The notes beneath the pieces were generated by a model. The model ran no database searches. It saw only the letters and a list, made by a program, of their open reading frames with translations, and was not told the origin of the DNA. A program made the translations under genes and the position numbers. Shown one piece after another: positions 31,120 through 40,857 of a stretch of DNA of 64,000 nucleotides. Where the stretch lies: assembly GCF_000153185.1 (NCBI RefSeq), contig NZ_CH724152.1:37714-101713 (forward strand). The letters run 5' to 3'. Within the stretch, counting starts at the first letter, position 1, and each line of letters starts with the position of its first letter. Source of the DNA: Reinekea blandensis MED297. GTDB lineage: Bacteria > Pseudomonadota > Gammaproteobacteria > Pseudomonadales > Natronospirillaceae.

Positions 31120-32109
31120 ATGTCTGTTCAGAATCGAATGTTAGGGAGTACAGGTCTGCAGGTTTCAGAAATCGGCATGGGGGCTTGGCAACTAGGGGGT
31201 GACTGGGGGCCAATCACTCAGGCCGAGGCTGATGCTATCTTGCGGGCTGCGGATCACGCAGGAGTCAGCTTCTGGGATACGGCCGATGTCTATGGCGGCG
31301 GGCAGAGTGAATCGTTCATTGGGGCGTTTAATCGGGCGAACCCGAACGCTAACCGCGTTATTGTCACCAAAGCCGGTCGCGGTGCTGGCCTGTTTCCCGA
31401 TGGTTATTCTGAAGCGGCGCTGCGCGACAGTATCGAAGCGTCTCGGGATCGATTGCAGGTCGATACTCTGGATCTTCTCCAGCTGCATTGCATTCCGTTT
31501 GATGTCATTCAGCGGGGCGAAGTGTTTGAATGGCTGCAGAAATTCAAGCAAGACGGGTTGATTGCTCACTTCGGCGCCAGTGTCGAAACCGTTGAAGAAG
31601 CGCAATACTGTATGAACCACACGGGCGTCGAAAGCCTGCAGATAATCCTCAACACGTTGCGCCAGGACATGGCCACAGAGGTGCTGCCTCAGGCGAAAGC
31701 GCAAAAGGTTGGCATCATCGTCCGCCTCGGGCTGGCCAGCGGTCTGTTGTCCGGGAAAATGAGTAAGACGCGCCAGTTTGCTGAGCAGGACCATCGCAGT
31801 TACAACCAGGATGGTGCGGCGTTTCACGTTGGGGAGACTTTTTCCGGGTTACCGTTTGAACTGGGAGTCGATCTTGCCGAGCAGATGAAAGCAGAACTGC
31901 CGCAAGGCTTGTCATTGGCGGAGGCGTCGCTTCGTTGGTTGCTCGACTTTGACGCAGTATCGACCATCATTACCGGCGCCAGTAAGCCAGAGCAAATAGA
32001 GCGCAATGCGGCCGTGAGTGCCTTGCCGCCGCTGTCGGAAGCGTTGCATGCACGCTTGGGTGAGTTTTACCGTAATCACGTTCGTCGGCATATTCGCGGG
32101 GTGATCTGA
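31120..32109 (+). CDS. Aldo/keto reductase 1
   Basis: A 329-residue NADPH-type aldo/keto reductase. The tetrad is visible: Asp and Tyr in DTADVYGGGQSE, Lys in VTKAGR and His in LQLHC. The TIM barrel is complete and the cofactor tail is present (ITGASKPEQIERN). AGGAGA precedes the ATG. First gene of a three-gene reductase operon opposite a LysR gene. It resembles the family that contains sugar dehydrogenases and oxidoreductases for small aldehydes; the substrate cannot be read from sequence. Confidence 0.9.
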   Translation: MSVQNRMLGSTGLQVSEIGMGAWQLGGDWGPITQAEADAILRAADHAGVSFWDTADVYGGGQSESFIGAFNRANPNANRVIVTKAGRGAGLFPDGYSEAALRDSIEASRDRLQVDTLDLLQLHCIPFDVIQRGEVFEWLQKFKQDGLIAHFGASVETVEEAQYCMNHTGVESLQIILNTLRQDMATEVLPQAKAQKVGIIVRLGLASGLLSGKMSKTRQFAEQDHRSYNQDGAAFHVGETFSGLPFELGVDLAEQMKAELPQGLSLAEASLRWLLDFDAVSTIITGASKPEQIERNAAVSALPPLSEALHARLGEFYRNHVRRHIRGVI

Positions 32110-32172
32110 AAAGAGTGCACGGCTTGTTTCCCCACAGTGAAACATGAACATCAGAGTTGAGAGGTTCAGCAA

Positions 32173-33117
32173 ATGAATAAACGACGATTAGGGCAAACCG
32201 GGCTTGAAGTCAGCGAAGTGGCTTTTGGTGCCTGGCAATTGGGTAACTACGATCAGTGGGGCGGCATGACCGATGCCGATGCCTTGAATCTGGTCGCGGC
32301 CGCTCGAGATCGCGGGTGCAATCTGTTCGATACCGCCCCTAACTATGCAAAAACCAACAGTGAGCGCTTACTCGGCCAGGCGTTAAAAGGTCAACGCGAT
32401 CAGGTGGTTATTGTCAGTAAGTTTGGTCATCGACCGAAGGACGGCGCGCTTGATTTTTCAGCCGAGTGGTTCTGGGAGAGCCTGCATCAGTCGCTGGAAC
32501 GTTTGCAGACCGATCATCTGGACGTGATGCTGGCGCATTCACCGCCATTGGAAGTGCTCAACGGCAATCATGAAATCTGGCCAGCCATGCGCGAAGCGCA
32601 GAAGCAGGGCAAAATCCGGTTTTACGGAGCGAGCACCGATTATTCACACGAAGTGAACGAAGTCCTGGATACGACAGATGCCCAGGTTCTGGAACTGCTG
32701 TTTAATGTGCTGCATCAGGATGTGCGTCGCAGTTTCGATAAGGTGCGTGAAAAAGATGTAGGCGTCATCACCAAAGTGCCGCTCGACAGCGGTTGGCTCA
32801 GTGGTAAATACACTGCAAGCAGTACCTTTGATGGGGTTCGCGCGCGCTGGTCGGCGGACGACATTGCCGCGCGGGCAAAGGCGGTAGAAACGGTAAAAAC
32901 CATTGTGGGTGACAGCGCACCGTTGGCGCAACAGGCGTTGGCCTATCTGCTCAGTTACAACGAAGTCACGGCGGTGATACCGGGCATTCGCTCAATGGCG
33001 CAACTGGACAGCAACTTTGCCGCAGTCGGCACCCGGCTGTCCGATGACGTCAAGGCACAGCTGGAAGCCTTCTGGAACGAATTAACCGACAATGGGCAAT
33101 CGTTATTGCCCTGGTAA
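32173..33117 (+). CDS. Aldo/keto reductase 2
   Basis: A 314-residue paralogue of the preceding enzyme: both open with a RxLGxTGLxVSExxxGAWQLG block. The catalytic set is DTAPNYAKTNSE (Asp, Tyr), VSKFGHR (Lys) and MLAHSPP (His). The phosphate-binding end VIPGIRSMAQLDSN is present. It starts 63 bp after gene 1 with GAGAGG, and gene 3 follows 26 bp later. The two probably arose by tandem duplication and diverged. Confidence 0.9.
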   Translation: MNKRRLGQTGLEVSEVAFGAWQLGNYDQWGGMTDADALNLVAAARDRGCNLFDTAPNYAKTNSERLLGQALKGQRDQVVIVSKFGHRPKDGALDFSAEWFWESLHQSLERLQTDHLDVMLAHSPPLEVLNGNHEIWPAMREAQKQGKIRFYGASTDYSHEVNEVLDTTDAQVLELLFNVLHQDVRRSFDKVREKDVGVITKVPLDSGWLSGKYTASSTFDGVRARWSADDIAARAKAVETVKTIVGDSAPLAQQALAYLLSYNEVTAVIPGIRSMAQLDSNFAAVGTRLSDDVKAQLEAFWNELTDNGQSLLPW

Positions 33118-33143
33118 CAATTAAACAATCATAAGGAGTAATC

Positions 33144-34139
33144 ATGGAATATCGCCGTTTAGGTAAAGCCGGTTTGAAAGTGTCGGCGCTGTCGCTCGGA
33201 TCCTGGGTGACCTTTGGTAAGCAGGTGGATATGCGTGACGCCAAGACCTTGTTGAAAACCGCTTACGATGCCGGTGTGAACTTTTTCGATAACGCCGAAG
33301 GCTACGAGGCGGGTGAGTCCGAAAAAATCATGGGTGAAGCCATTGCGGCACTGGGACTGCCACGGGATACCTTTGCCGTGTCGTCGAAGGTGTTCTGGGG
33401 TGGTGACAAACAGATGCAATTGGGTGTGAATGCCAAGCACGTTCGTGACGCTTGCGATGCCGCACTGACGCGTTTGAAAGTCGATTATCTGGACTTATTC
33501 TTCTGCCATCGCCCGGACATCGATACGCCCATCGAAGAAACGGTTCGCGCCATGCACAACCTTATTCAACAGGGTAAGGTCATGTACTGGGGGACCAGTG
33601 AATGGTCTGCACAACAGATTACCGAAGCGCATATGGTGGCGCGTGCCTACGGCTTAACGCCACCCACTATGGAGCAGCCTCAATATAACTTGCTGCACCG
33701 TGACAAGGTCGAAAGTGAGTTTGCTCCGCTGTATGAAAACTTCGGCTTGGGCACCACGATCTGGTCGCCATTGGCCAGCGGTATGTTGACCGGTAAATAC
33801 AACGACGGCATTCCGGACGACAGCCGATTAAACCTGCCTGGCTATGAGTGGCTGAAAGATCTGTGGACCAGCGATGACGGCAAAGCCAAGCTTGAAAAAA
33901 TTCGTCAATTGACGGCGTTGGCGGATGAAATCGGCATCAGTGTGGCGCACTTGTCACTGGCCTGGTGTCTGAAGAACCCGAATGTGTCGACCGTCATCCT
34001 CGGCGCATCACGGTTGAGTCAGTTGGAGGACAACCTGGCATCATTGGATGCGGTTGAAAAGCTGACGCCAGACGTCATGGAAAAGATCGAAGCCATTGTC
34101 GCTAACAAGCCGGCCGCGCCTGAGCGATTCGGGCAGTAA
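33144..34139 (+). CDS. Aldo/keto reductase 3, Kv-beta-like
   Basis: A 331-residue aldo/keto reductase of the potassium-channel beta-subunit-like (KCNAB/YghZ) branch. It is marked by MEYRRLGKAGLKVSALSLGS, FFDNAEGYEAGESE, VSSKVFWGG, LDLFFCHRPD and MYWGTSEWSAQQI. The tetrad Asp/Tyr/Lys/His is intact. AAGGAG precedes the ATG. In bacteria related enzymes reduce methylglyoxal and other aldehydes. It ends the operon and meets the FAD oxidoreductase gene tail to tail. Confidence 0.9.
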   Translation: MEYRRLGKAGLKVSALSLGSWVTFGKQVDMRDAKTLLKTAYDAGVNFFDNAEGYEAGESEKIMGEAIAALGLPRDTFAVSSKVFWGGDKQMQLGVNAKHVRDACDAALTRLKVDYLDLFFCHRPDIDTPIEETVRAMHNLIQQGKVMYWGTSEWSAQQITEAHMVARAYGLTPPTMEQPQYNLLHRDKVESEFAPLYENFGLGTTIWSPLASGMLTGKYNDGIPDDSRLNLPGYEWLKDLWTSDDGKAKLEKIRQLTALADEIGISVAHLSLAWCLKNPNVSTVILGASRLSQLEDNLASLDAVEKLTPDVMEKIEAIVANKPAAPERFGQ

Positions 34140-34157
34140 AAAAGGACGCCCAACCCC

Positions 34158-34179
34158 GACCCGCGAGTCCTCGCGGGTC
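34158..34179. terminator. Hairpin between convergent operons
   Basis: Perfect inverted repeat GACCCGCGAG/CTCGCGGGTC with a 2-nt centre, placed 18 bp after the third reductase and before the stop of the opposing gene. GC-rich but without a T-run. Confidence 0.5.
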
Positions 34180-34228
34180 CCTTCCTGAATGTCCATACAT
34201 CATCACTGTGAGTCGTGGCCCGGCACGA

Positions 34229-35539
34229 TTATCGTTCCGGTGCCGCCTTGATCCGATCCCGCAACAGTCGAGCTTTGACCCCCCAGCGCAGAAACGGTTG
34301 TGGTGGTAACCAGTTGGGTTCCGGTCGTTGTTCAATGGCCCGCAGATGTTCGCTGTCGCCCCCGAGGGATTTTAACGCCAACTGTTCGCCGAACAGCGTC
34401 GCCAGACCGATGCCGCCCCCGTTGTAACATCCCGCTGCGAACTGACGATCCGAGAGTTGTCGAAAGACATTAGCGCTGTTACCGCTGATGCAGGTTACGC
34501 CCGACCAGGTCGATTGTATGAGCCCGTTCAATGGCAGTGTTGGAAACCGCCGTTGCAAGCCCGTTTCGTGTGTCGTCACTCGGCGATCCAGATCGGCGCG
34601 GCTCATGTTGACGGCATTATGCGCTTCTGCGGTGTTGCGAATCATGATTCGACGATCAGAGGTTAAGCGCACGGTCGCGCCCATAGCCTGAGCGGACAGG
34701 ACGCCCCATTCTTCCGGTTTGCCGAGACCTGCAAATTCTGTATCCGTCAATGGCCTTGTCAGACTGGCCGTCAGGCTTAACGGGAAGGTGTTCAATCGAG
34801 CAAGGCCAAGCGCGGTTAAAAAACCGTTGGTGCAAAACAACACTTTAGCGGCGCGAATGTAACCCTGAGGGGTTTGGACGTTGATGCCCTGTGTCGTTTC
34901 CTGCCACGACACGACCGGTGTGTTTTCATGCAGCGCAACCGATGCTGGTAAATGATCGACCATGGCGCGCGCGAGCTTACCCGGATGCAGCATAATGCCG
35001 CCTCGGGTATGTACGGCCATGCGGTAAAAACCGGTCCCTAATCGCGATGACAGCGCGTCTGAACTGACGATTGAGTGTTCGATGTCGCATTGAGTGAGCG
35101 TGTCACTGAACTGAGTCAGTTTGGCTTCGTTGGCGGCCAAGCTGGTGGCATGAAATTTCCCGCACGGGTTCCAGTCACAGTTGACATTGTGTTGATCGAC
35201 AAACGCCTTCACGGCGTCAACGCCAGCCAGATTGAGTCGGTATTTTTCCAGATAACGGCTGAGGCCATCATCGGACAGGTGACCGTCATTCAGCGTGGAA
35301 TCAACCAGGTAGCCGGAGTTGCGACTGCTGGCGCCTTCGCCGGCGCGCTGTGCATCAAGGACAATGATGGATTGTTCCGGAGCATGCTCGGCAAGCGTTC
35401 GTGCGGCTGACAGGCCTGTATAGCCGGCGCCGATGATCAGCGTGTCGCAGCTGTGCTCACCGGTCAGTGTTGGTCGGGAATCGCGTTCAGGAAGATCCAA
35501 AACCCATCCGCATTGGGGGTCGTTAACCGGGTGCAGCAT
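34229..35539 (-). CDS. FAD-dependent amino acid/amine oxidoreductase (DAO family)
   Basis: A 436-residue flavoenzyme. A dinucleotide-binding TLIIGAGYTGLSAARTLAE lies near residue 33, followed by the GASSRNSGYL block typical of PuuB-like gamma-glutamylputrescine oxidases and related enzymes. The C-terminal part has WSGVTCISGNSANVF and NGGGIGLATLFGEQLA. It would oxidise an amine or amino acid using bound FAD. The gene is alone, convergent to the reductase operon; a shared pathway is not shown. Confidence 0.85.
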   Translation of the reverse strand: MLHPVNDPQCGWVLDLPERDSRPTLTGEHSCDTLIIGAGYTGLSAARTLAEHAPEQSIIVLDAQRAGEGASSRNSGYLVDSTLNDGHLSDDGLSRYLEKYRLNLAGVDAVKAFVDQHNVNCDWNPCGKFHATSLAANEAKLTQFSDTLTQCDIEHSIVSSDALSSRLGTGFYRMAVHTRGGIMLHPGKLARAMVDHLPASVALHENTPVVSWQETTQGINVQTPQGYIRAAKVLFCTNGFLTALGLARLNTFPLSLTASLTRPLTDTEFAGLGKPEEWGVLSAQAMGATVRLTSDRRIMIRNTAEAHNAVNMSRADLDRRVTTHETGLQRRFPTLPLNGLIQSTWSGVTCISGNSANVFRQLSDRQFAAGCYNGGGIGLATLFGEQLALKSLGGDSEHLRAIEQRPEPNWLPPQPFLRWGVKARLLRDRIKAAPER

Positions 35540-35632
35540 GGCTTTACTCTCAATGGTTTTTACCGGATTCTGGAGTAAAGTCGAACGGCTGTCTATGCAT
35601 TAACGACGAGGGTAGAGTGGCGGTGCTGTTGG

Positions 35633-35662
35633 GGTTCGGGCACCCCTAAGGGTACCCGAACC
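35633..35662 (-). terminator. Hairpin after the RND operon
   Basis: Nested inverted repeat: outer arms GGTTCGGG/CCCGAACC, inner CCC/GGG. It lies 11 bp beyond the stop of the RND pump gene. No long T-run on the minus strand, so it is a probable rather than certain terminator. Confidence 0.55.
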
Positions 35663-35672
35663 GGGTGATGGA

Positions 35673-38600
35673 TTATGGTTGAGGTTTTAGCGATTTTGGT
35701 CGCAGACGACTGAGCAGCCATTGTTTAAATTGGCGGATTTTATTCGCAGCGCTTTCGATGTACGTCAGCAAAGCAGGAATCACCAGCAACACCAACAACG
35801 TTCCGTACGAAATCCCAAAGGCCAGCGAAGCCGCCATGCTTTGCACGAGCTGCGCCTGAATGGAGTCCGACATCAGAATCGGGATCAAGCCGCCAACGGT
35901 GGTAATGGATGTTAGCAACACGGCACGCAGACGCTGGCAGCTGGCGTCAATGATCGCTGGCTTGACCTCCCAGCCTTCATTGCGCAGCTCCTGATAGCGA
36001 TTAATCAGAATGATTGAATCGTTAATGATGATCCCTGACAGTCCGAACAGTCCGAAGATTGATAAAAAGGTCAGGTTCATGCCGAGTGCCCAGTGACCAA
36101 AAACAGCTCCAGTCAGAGCAAAGGGGATGGCTGACATGACCGCAAAAGGCCAAGCGTAGTTCGAGAAAACCCAAACCAGAATAAAGTAAATCAGAAGCAG
36201 TCCTGCTATGGCTGCGATGCCCAGGTTTCGGAACATTTCTTGAATATCTTGGGCGGTGCCCTGGATCTCGCCGGTTAAACCGAACTGTTGCAGCACCGGT
36301 TCAACATCGGCCTGGTAGATTTCACGTGACAGGGCATTGCTGTCGGCCTCTTCATCCAGAATCACCGCGTTAATTCTTACCCCTACTTGTCCGTTGTGAT
36401 GGAAAACCGTCCCAAAAGCCTGTTGAGTGTGGAACTCCGCGATGTTGCCGAAGCGAACCCAACTGCCATCGGGTATCCGAATCGGCAAGTCCCGGATTTG
36501 AGCCGTGTTGCTGATGGCATCATTCGGCAAGCGGACATTGACCTCAAGTGACGCGTCGTACTCGGTAAAGCTCTGTGCTTGCGCCCCCATTAACGCCTGT
36601 CGCAGTTGCGCCGAAACCTGAGTATCGGTGAGCCCCACCTGTTCTGCTGCGGGTGTCAGCGTAAAGACAATTTCATCGCCGCCTTCGGGCAGGTCGTCGG
36701 TGATGTCGGACAAATAGGCGTATTGTTCCAGTCGAGTCTTTAGCGCATTGGCACCGGCGGTAAGGTCATCCAGGTTCCGACCGGCCAGGAAGAAACTTAG
36801 TGTGGGACCGCTAGAGGCAGATGCTGAATCCTGATTGGTGGAGATCCGATCCACATCCGGGCCGCCTGGGATTCGCTCGCCCCAGGCTTTCAGAAAGTCA
36901 GCGTTCGATAAGGGCCGATCGTCACGATCGACCAGCTTGGCCTGAACCTGAGCGAAGCCTTCGTCGGCACTGTAGATTTCATAGACCTGAGTGACGATGC
37001 CGTTGTCTGTTTCAAAACTGTCATCGGTTTCGGCCAATGTGCGTTTGAGAGCCTCTGTGTAGTATTCCACGACCGATTCATCGGTGCCGTCGCGGAATGA
37101 TACCGAGGCTGTGACCATGTTGTCTTCGACTTCCAGTTCCGGAGAGAACGGCACCGTTCGGGACAACACCATCGCGCCGGCCAGAACGGCCATGACAATG
37201 GCCAGTAGCACCGTCACAAAACGGTTGTGAATGGCTGCTGTCACAAACGGTCGATACAGGTTGTCCCGGAAACGATTGAAGCCACTGTCCATAGCCTGGC
37301 GAAAACGACTGCGTTGGTGGCCGCGTTTGCTGAGACCATGATTCAGGTGGCCCGGCAAAATCAGGAAGCATTCAATCAATGAGGCGATGATGACCGAAAT
37401 GATCACCACCGGCACCGGTCGGAGCATTTCTCCAAACGGACCCGGCAGCAAGAGTAACGGTAAAAATGCGGCAATTGTTGTCAGCGAACTGGCGATGATT
37501 GGCGCGAACATGCGTTTGGCCCCGAGCAGAGCGGCTTCGTGCGCGGGCTTACCTTTTTCCATCTGTGTCACGGTCTCTTCGCCGACCACAATGGCGTCAT
37601 CGACGATGATGCCGAGGGCCATCAGAAACGCGAACACAGACAGAAAGTTAATCGTCCCTCCGGTGCCGTAGAGCAACATGAACGTGCCGGCAATCGAAAT
37701 CGGAATGCCGATAGCGCTCCACCAGGCGACGTGTCGGTTGAGGAAAAAGAACAGGATGCAGATGACCAGCAGCAGACCGACCAGTCCATTGCTGATGAGC
37801 ATGTCCAGGCTGCCTTCAACCACTTCAGACATATCCCACCAGACCACAATGTCGACTCCGCGAGGCAGTTCCGGGCGGACGTCATCCAACCATTGATAAA
37901 CAATGTCGCTGGTCTCGAGGCTGTCAATTTGTGGTGAAGGAAAAATCAACAGTCGTACAACTTCCTTGCCTTCGAGGACGTAATGCCGCGCCCCTTCCCG
38001 GGTTTCTCGGCTAACCGAAGCCACTTCGCCCAGAGGGGTGTTTCCATTCAGCGTCAGTTGGCTGATGTGCTGCGCGCGTTCGTTTTTCTTATCCGTGGTG
38101 ACGGAAACCTGAGCCGCATCGGTGGACAGCAAACCGCCGGGGCTGTTCTGGTTGGTGCCGGCAATGCGACCGGCAATCTGATCGATCCCGGTCTGCTGTT
38201 GAACGAGCGAGAGTAAGTCGGCTTCGACCCGGATTTCTTCATCGGGAAAGCCACGAACGTCCACTTCGGCAATACCGCGTCCGAGCAGGTCGTTTTTAAA
38301 CTGCTGAACCAGCGGCCGCAGCTCAGTGACCGGTCCTTCGGTGCTGACCAACAGTGAGAACATCGCTTCACGGTCTTCCTCAAGCTCTGCTTCGGGCTGT
38401 TCGGCACCGTCAGGTAAATCCCGATAGGTGTTGAGGAAGCTGGTCAGTTCGGACATGGCATCGTCCATATCGGCATCCAGCGCATAGCGCAGGATGATCT
38501 GACTGTGTCCTTCGGACGACCAGGACCAGACTTCTTCGATGTCATCCAGGTTGCTCAAAGCACTTTCCAGCGGTGACGTCAGGCTTTTTTCGACGGTGGC

Positions 38601-38786
38601 AGCGTTTGCCTCCGTCCAGGTGGTATTGATGCTAATCACCGGAATGGTCACGTCTGGCATCAACTGCGTCTGAATTCGGTTCAACGCAACCAGGCCGGCC
38701 AGTACCACGATCACCATGATCAGGTTGGCGGCGACGCGGTGCCCGGTAAAGTACGCCAGGACGCCTCGATCATTCAGAGTCTTCAT
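35673..38786 (-). CDS. RND-family efflux pump, inner-membrane component
   Basis: A 1037-residue RND transporter with the two-fold repeat of transmembrane helix 1, a large periplasmic loop and five more helices. The proton-relay Asp pair is present in MALGIIVDDAIVVGEE (Asp396-Asp397), so it is proton-driven and of the hydrophobic/amphiphilic (HAE) type. The start MKTLNDRGVLAYF at 38786 fits the family; it overlaps the end of the fusion-protein gene by 17 bp. No outer-membrane factor is encoded in this operon. Substrate unknown. Confidence 0.93.
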   Translation of the reverse strand: MKTLNDRGVLAYFTGHRVAANLIMVIVVLAGLVALNRIQTQLMPDVTIPVISINTTWTEANAATVEKSLTSPLESALSNLDDIEEVWSWSSEGHSQIILRYALDADMDDAMSELTSFLNTYRDLPDGAEQPEAELEEDREAMFSLLVSTEGPVTELRPLVQQFKNDLLGRGIAEVDVRGFPDEEIRVEADLLSLVQQQTGIDQIAGRIAGTNQNSPGGLLSTDAAQVSVTTDKKNERAQHISQLTLNGNTPLGEVASVSRETREGARHYVLEGKEVVRLLIFPSPQIDSLETSDIVYQWLDDVRPELPRGVDIVVWWDMSEVVEGSLDMLISNGLVGLLLVICILFFFLNRHVAWWSAIGIPISIAGTFMLLYGTGGTINFLSVFAFLMALGIIVDDAIVVGEETVTQMEKGKPAHEAALLGAKRMFAPIIASSLTTIAAFLPLLLLPGPFGEMLRPVPVVIISVIIASLIECFLILPGHLNHGLSKRGHQRSRFRQAMDSGFNRFRDNLYRPFVTAAIHNRFVTVLLAIVMAVLAGAMVLSRTVPFSPELEVEDNMVTASVSFRDGTDESVVEYYTEALKRTLAETDDSFETDNGIVTQVYEIYSADEGFAQVQAKLVDRDDRPLSNADFLKAWGERIPGGPDVDRISTNQDSASASSGPTLSFFLAGRNLDDLTAGANALKTRLEQYAYLSDITDDLPEGGDEIVFTLTPAAEQVGLTDTQVSAQLRQALMGAQAQSFTEYDASLEVNVRLPNDAISNTAQIRDLPIRIPDGSWVRFGNIAEFHTQQAFGTVFHHNGQVGVRINAVILDEEADSNALSREIYQADVEPVLQQFGLTGEIQGTAQDIQEMFRNLGIAAIAGLLLIYFILVWVFSNYAWPFAVMSAIPFALTGAVFGHWALGMNLTFLSIFGLFGLSGIIINDSIILINRYQELRNEGWEVKPAIIDASCQRLRAVLLTSITTVGGLIPILMSDSIQAQLVQSMAASLAFGISYGTLLVLLVIPALLTYIESAANKIRQFKQWLLSRLRPKSLKPQP

Positions 38787-40050
38787 TCGTGACCTCACTG
38801 TCTTCGGTTGTGTCTTCCATGTCATCCTCAGGCACCGGTTCCGGGTCGACACCGGCCTCGTAGATCTTCATGCCGGTGGTTGGGTTGTTCAGTCGGGTCA
38901 GCAGAACACGAACCTGATCGGACAGCTCGGCTTGAGGTTCTACGACCAGCAGGTCTTTCTCGCCCTGAGTCAGGCCTCCCAGCACATTGACCTCTACAGC
39001 GGCCAGTCGCTGCTCTTCGTCGACCTGATAAATCCACTTGTCCTGGAACACGGCGGTTGCCGGCACGGCCAGCGTTTCTGCTTTTGGGGCGGTGTTTAAG
39101 GTCAGCCTAACCACATCGCCGGGCAGCCAGTTGCCGGGCTGCTCCAGGCGGAACCAGGCATTAAACCCGGACTGACCCGCTTCGAGCTGTGCTTCGGCGT
39201 GATCAAAGGTCACCGGACTGACGCGGTTGCCGGCCTCAATGGTGCCGTTGAGTTCGGTTTGCTGACCCAGCAAGGACGTAGGTAACTGGACCGAGACGGT
39301 CAGCGCATCTTGGGAGTAGAGTCGATAAAGCGTCTGTCCCGGGCTCACGCGTTGTCCGGCTTTGACATGAACCTTCGCCAGAATGCCATCAAACGGCGCG
39401 GCCAGTGTGGCCTGTTCGAGTTGGCGGCGAGCGGAAGACAGCGCCAGTTCCAGTTTGCGTTGCTGCACATCGAGTTGACGGTTGTTGACGTCATGGTTGG
39501 CAATGGCCGCTTCGCGTTGCAGAACCGCAAAGCGTTGGGCCTGTACCTGCTGTTCCAGTTCATCGATGGTCTGTTGAGTCCCGAGGGTACGTTGTTTATC
39601 AAGCTTGGTCGTCAGCAGGTTCAGATTGGCTTTTTCGACCACCAGTGCTTCGCGATCGAGCGCCTGTTGTGACTGTTGCAACTGTCGTCGGGTGTCCAGC
39701 TCTTCAAGATCCGCCAAGGTGGAGTTCAGTTGCAGACGCGCATCAAAGTCGTCCAGAGTCAGGATGGTCTGACCGGTTGACACAGGCTGCCCCTCTGTTG
39801 CTTCAATCGTGGTGACGTCGGTGTTCAGCAAGGCCACTTCGGTAATATCCCGAAGTGGTTCGACCCGGCCGATTAACGTCATTTGAGGGCGATGTGCGTC
39901 GGGTATCAGGGTATCGGTGCGGACATCCCAGACCGGTTCTTCCATGTCGGGAATCTGAGGGGCCTCATCGCTGCGGAACATCAAAGCCAGTGCACCGGCG
40001 GCGAGTGCCAGAATCACAATCGTGACCAGCAGGGTTTTCAGAATTCTCAT
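38770..40050 (-). CDS. RND efflux membrane fusion protein (periplasmic adaptor)
   Basis: A 427-residue adaptor with an N-terminal membrane anchor (ILKTLLVTIVILALAAGALAL), a split lipoyl domain, a long coiled-coil hairpin (about residues 100-190) and beta-barrel parts. It links the downstream RND pump to an outer-membrane channel. The start MRILKTLL at 40050 follows AAAGG. The C-terminus is an unusual acidic tail of about 20 residues rich in Glu, Asp and Thr (EPVPEDDMEDTTEDSE). The 3' end overlaps the pump gene. Confidence 0.9.
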   Translation of the reverse strand: MRILKTLLVTIVILALAAGALALMFRSDEAPQIPDMEEPVWDVRTDTLIPDAHRPQMTLIGRVEPLRDITEVALLNTDVTTIEATEGQPVSTGQTILTLDDFDARLQLNSTLADLEELDTRRQLQQSQQALDREALVVEKANLNLLTTKLDKQRTLGTQQTIDELEQQVQAQRFAVLQREAAIANHDVNNRQLDVQQRKLELALSSARRQLEQATLAAPFDGILAKVHVKAGQRVSPGQTLYRLYSQDALTVSVQLPTSLLGQQTELNGTIEAGNRVSPVTFDHAEAQLEAGQSGFNAWFRLEQPGNWLPGDVVRLTLNTAPKAETLAVPATAVFQDKWIYQVDEEQRLAAVEVNVLGGLTQGEKDLLVVEPQAELSDQVRVLLTRLNNPTTGMKIYEAGVDPEPVPEDDMEDTTEDSEVTNEDSE

Positions 40051-40149
40051 GCGAAATCCTTTCGTTAAGGTGATCGGTAGCTGCGCAGTGTCGGATGCGC
40101 TTGCCGGCACTGTAAGTGCCGACAGTCACAAGTTGACGTCCGTTGGGTC

Positions 40150-40857
40150 TCAGTCATCACTGAGGACCGAACTGGCGCCGGAACCGCTCTGACTGACCCG
40201 CGGGCGGCCACGGTAGCGAACGTCACTGGCGCCGGCGGCGGACACGTCCAGAGTGTCGCTGGCGGTGACACGAATCGACGACGCACCGGCGGCATCAATT
40301 ACGACGTGTTCGGCGGCGAGATCAAAGGCGTTGAGTTCCGCTGCGCCTGCAAAATCAAGCACCAGATCCCGGGTGCGACCGGCGAGCCGGCCTTCAAAGG
40401 CGCCAGCGCCGTCCAGTGAGAAGCGATGGGTATCAATCGTCATATCCAGCTCGACCGCACCGCTGGCGTCAATGTGCAACGAGTCGGTTTGGTAAACGTC
40501 GGAGGTCACCTCCATGGCACCGCTGACGTCCAGTGTATTCAGCCCGTTGGTCAGGATGACATAGCGCAGCGTGTCGTCCGGCCTGAACTGATATCCCTTT
40601 TCCGGACCAATGGTCAGGTGAGTACCCTGCTGGCGAATGGTCAGGTGTTGTTGGATGTTGTCCTGGGCGAACACAATCAGCTCATTGCGGTCGGCGTTCT
40701 GCAGGCGGACTTCGCCATTGCCGTAAACCTCCACCGAGGTGATCGGGTCGAGTGAATGTTGGGTGCGGTAAGAGTCGCCGCTGCCGTGAATGGTGTAGGG
40801 CACACAACCGACCAGCAGCAAAGTCGATAAGGTCGTTTTCAGTACGGAATGATTCAT
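40150..40857 (-). CDS. Lipoprotein with head-GIN (DUF2807) domain
   Basis: A 235-residue lipoprotein: signal and lipobox LLLVGC at about residue 18, then a putative auto-transporter adhesin head-GIN type beta-helix. The repeats are visible as alternating short strands (TLDVSGAMEVTSDVY, IDASGAVELDM, LDGAGAFEG, LDFAGAAELNAF, IDAAGASSIRV, VSAAGASDVRY). Such proteins sit on the outer membrane or in the periplasm; function is unknown. It lies 99 bp upstream of the RND operon, in the same direction, and may be co-transcribed. Confidence 0.85.
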   Translation of the reverse strand: MNHSVLKTTLSTLLLVGCVPYTIHGSGDSYRTQHSLDPITSVEVYGNGEVRLQNADRNELIVFAQDNIQQHLTIRQQGTHLTIGPEKGYQFRPDDTLRYVILTNGLNTLDVSGAMEVTSDVYQTDSLHIDASGAVELDMTIDTHRFSLDGAGAFEGRLAGRTRDLVLDFAGAAELNAFDLAAEHVVIDAAGASSIRVTASDTLDVSAAGASDVRYRGRPRVSQSGSGASSVLSDD

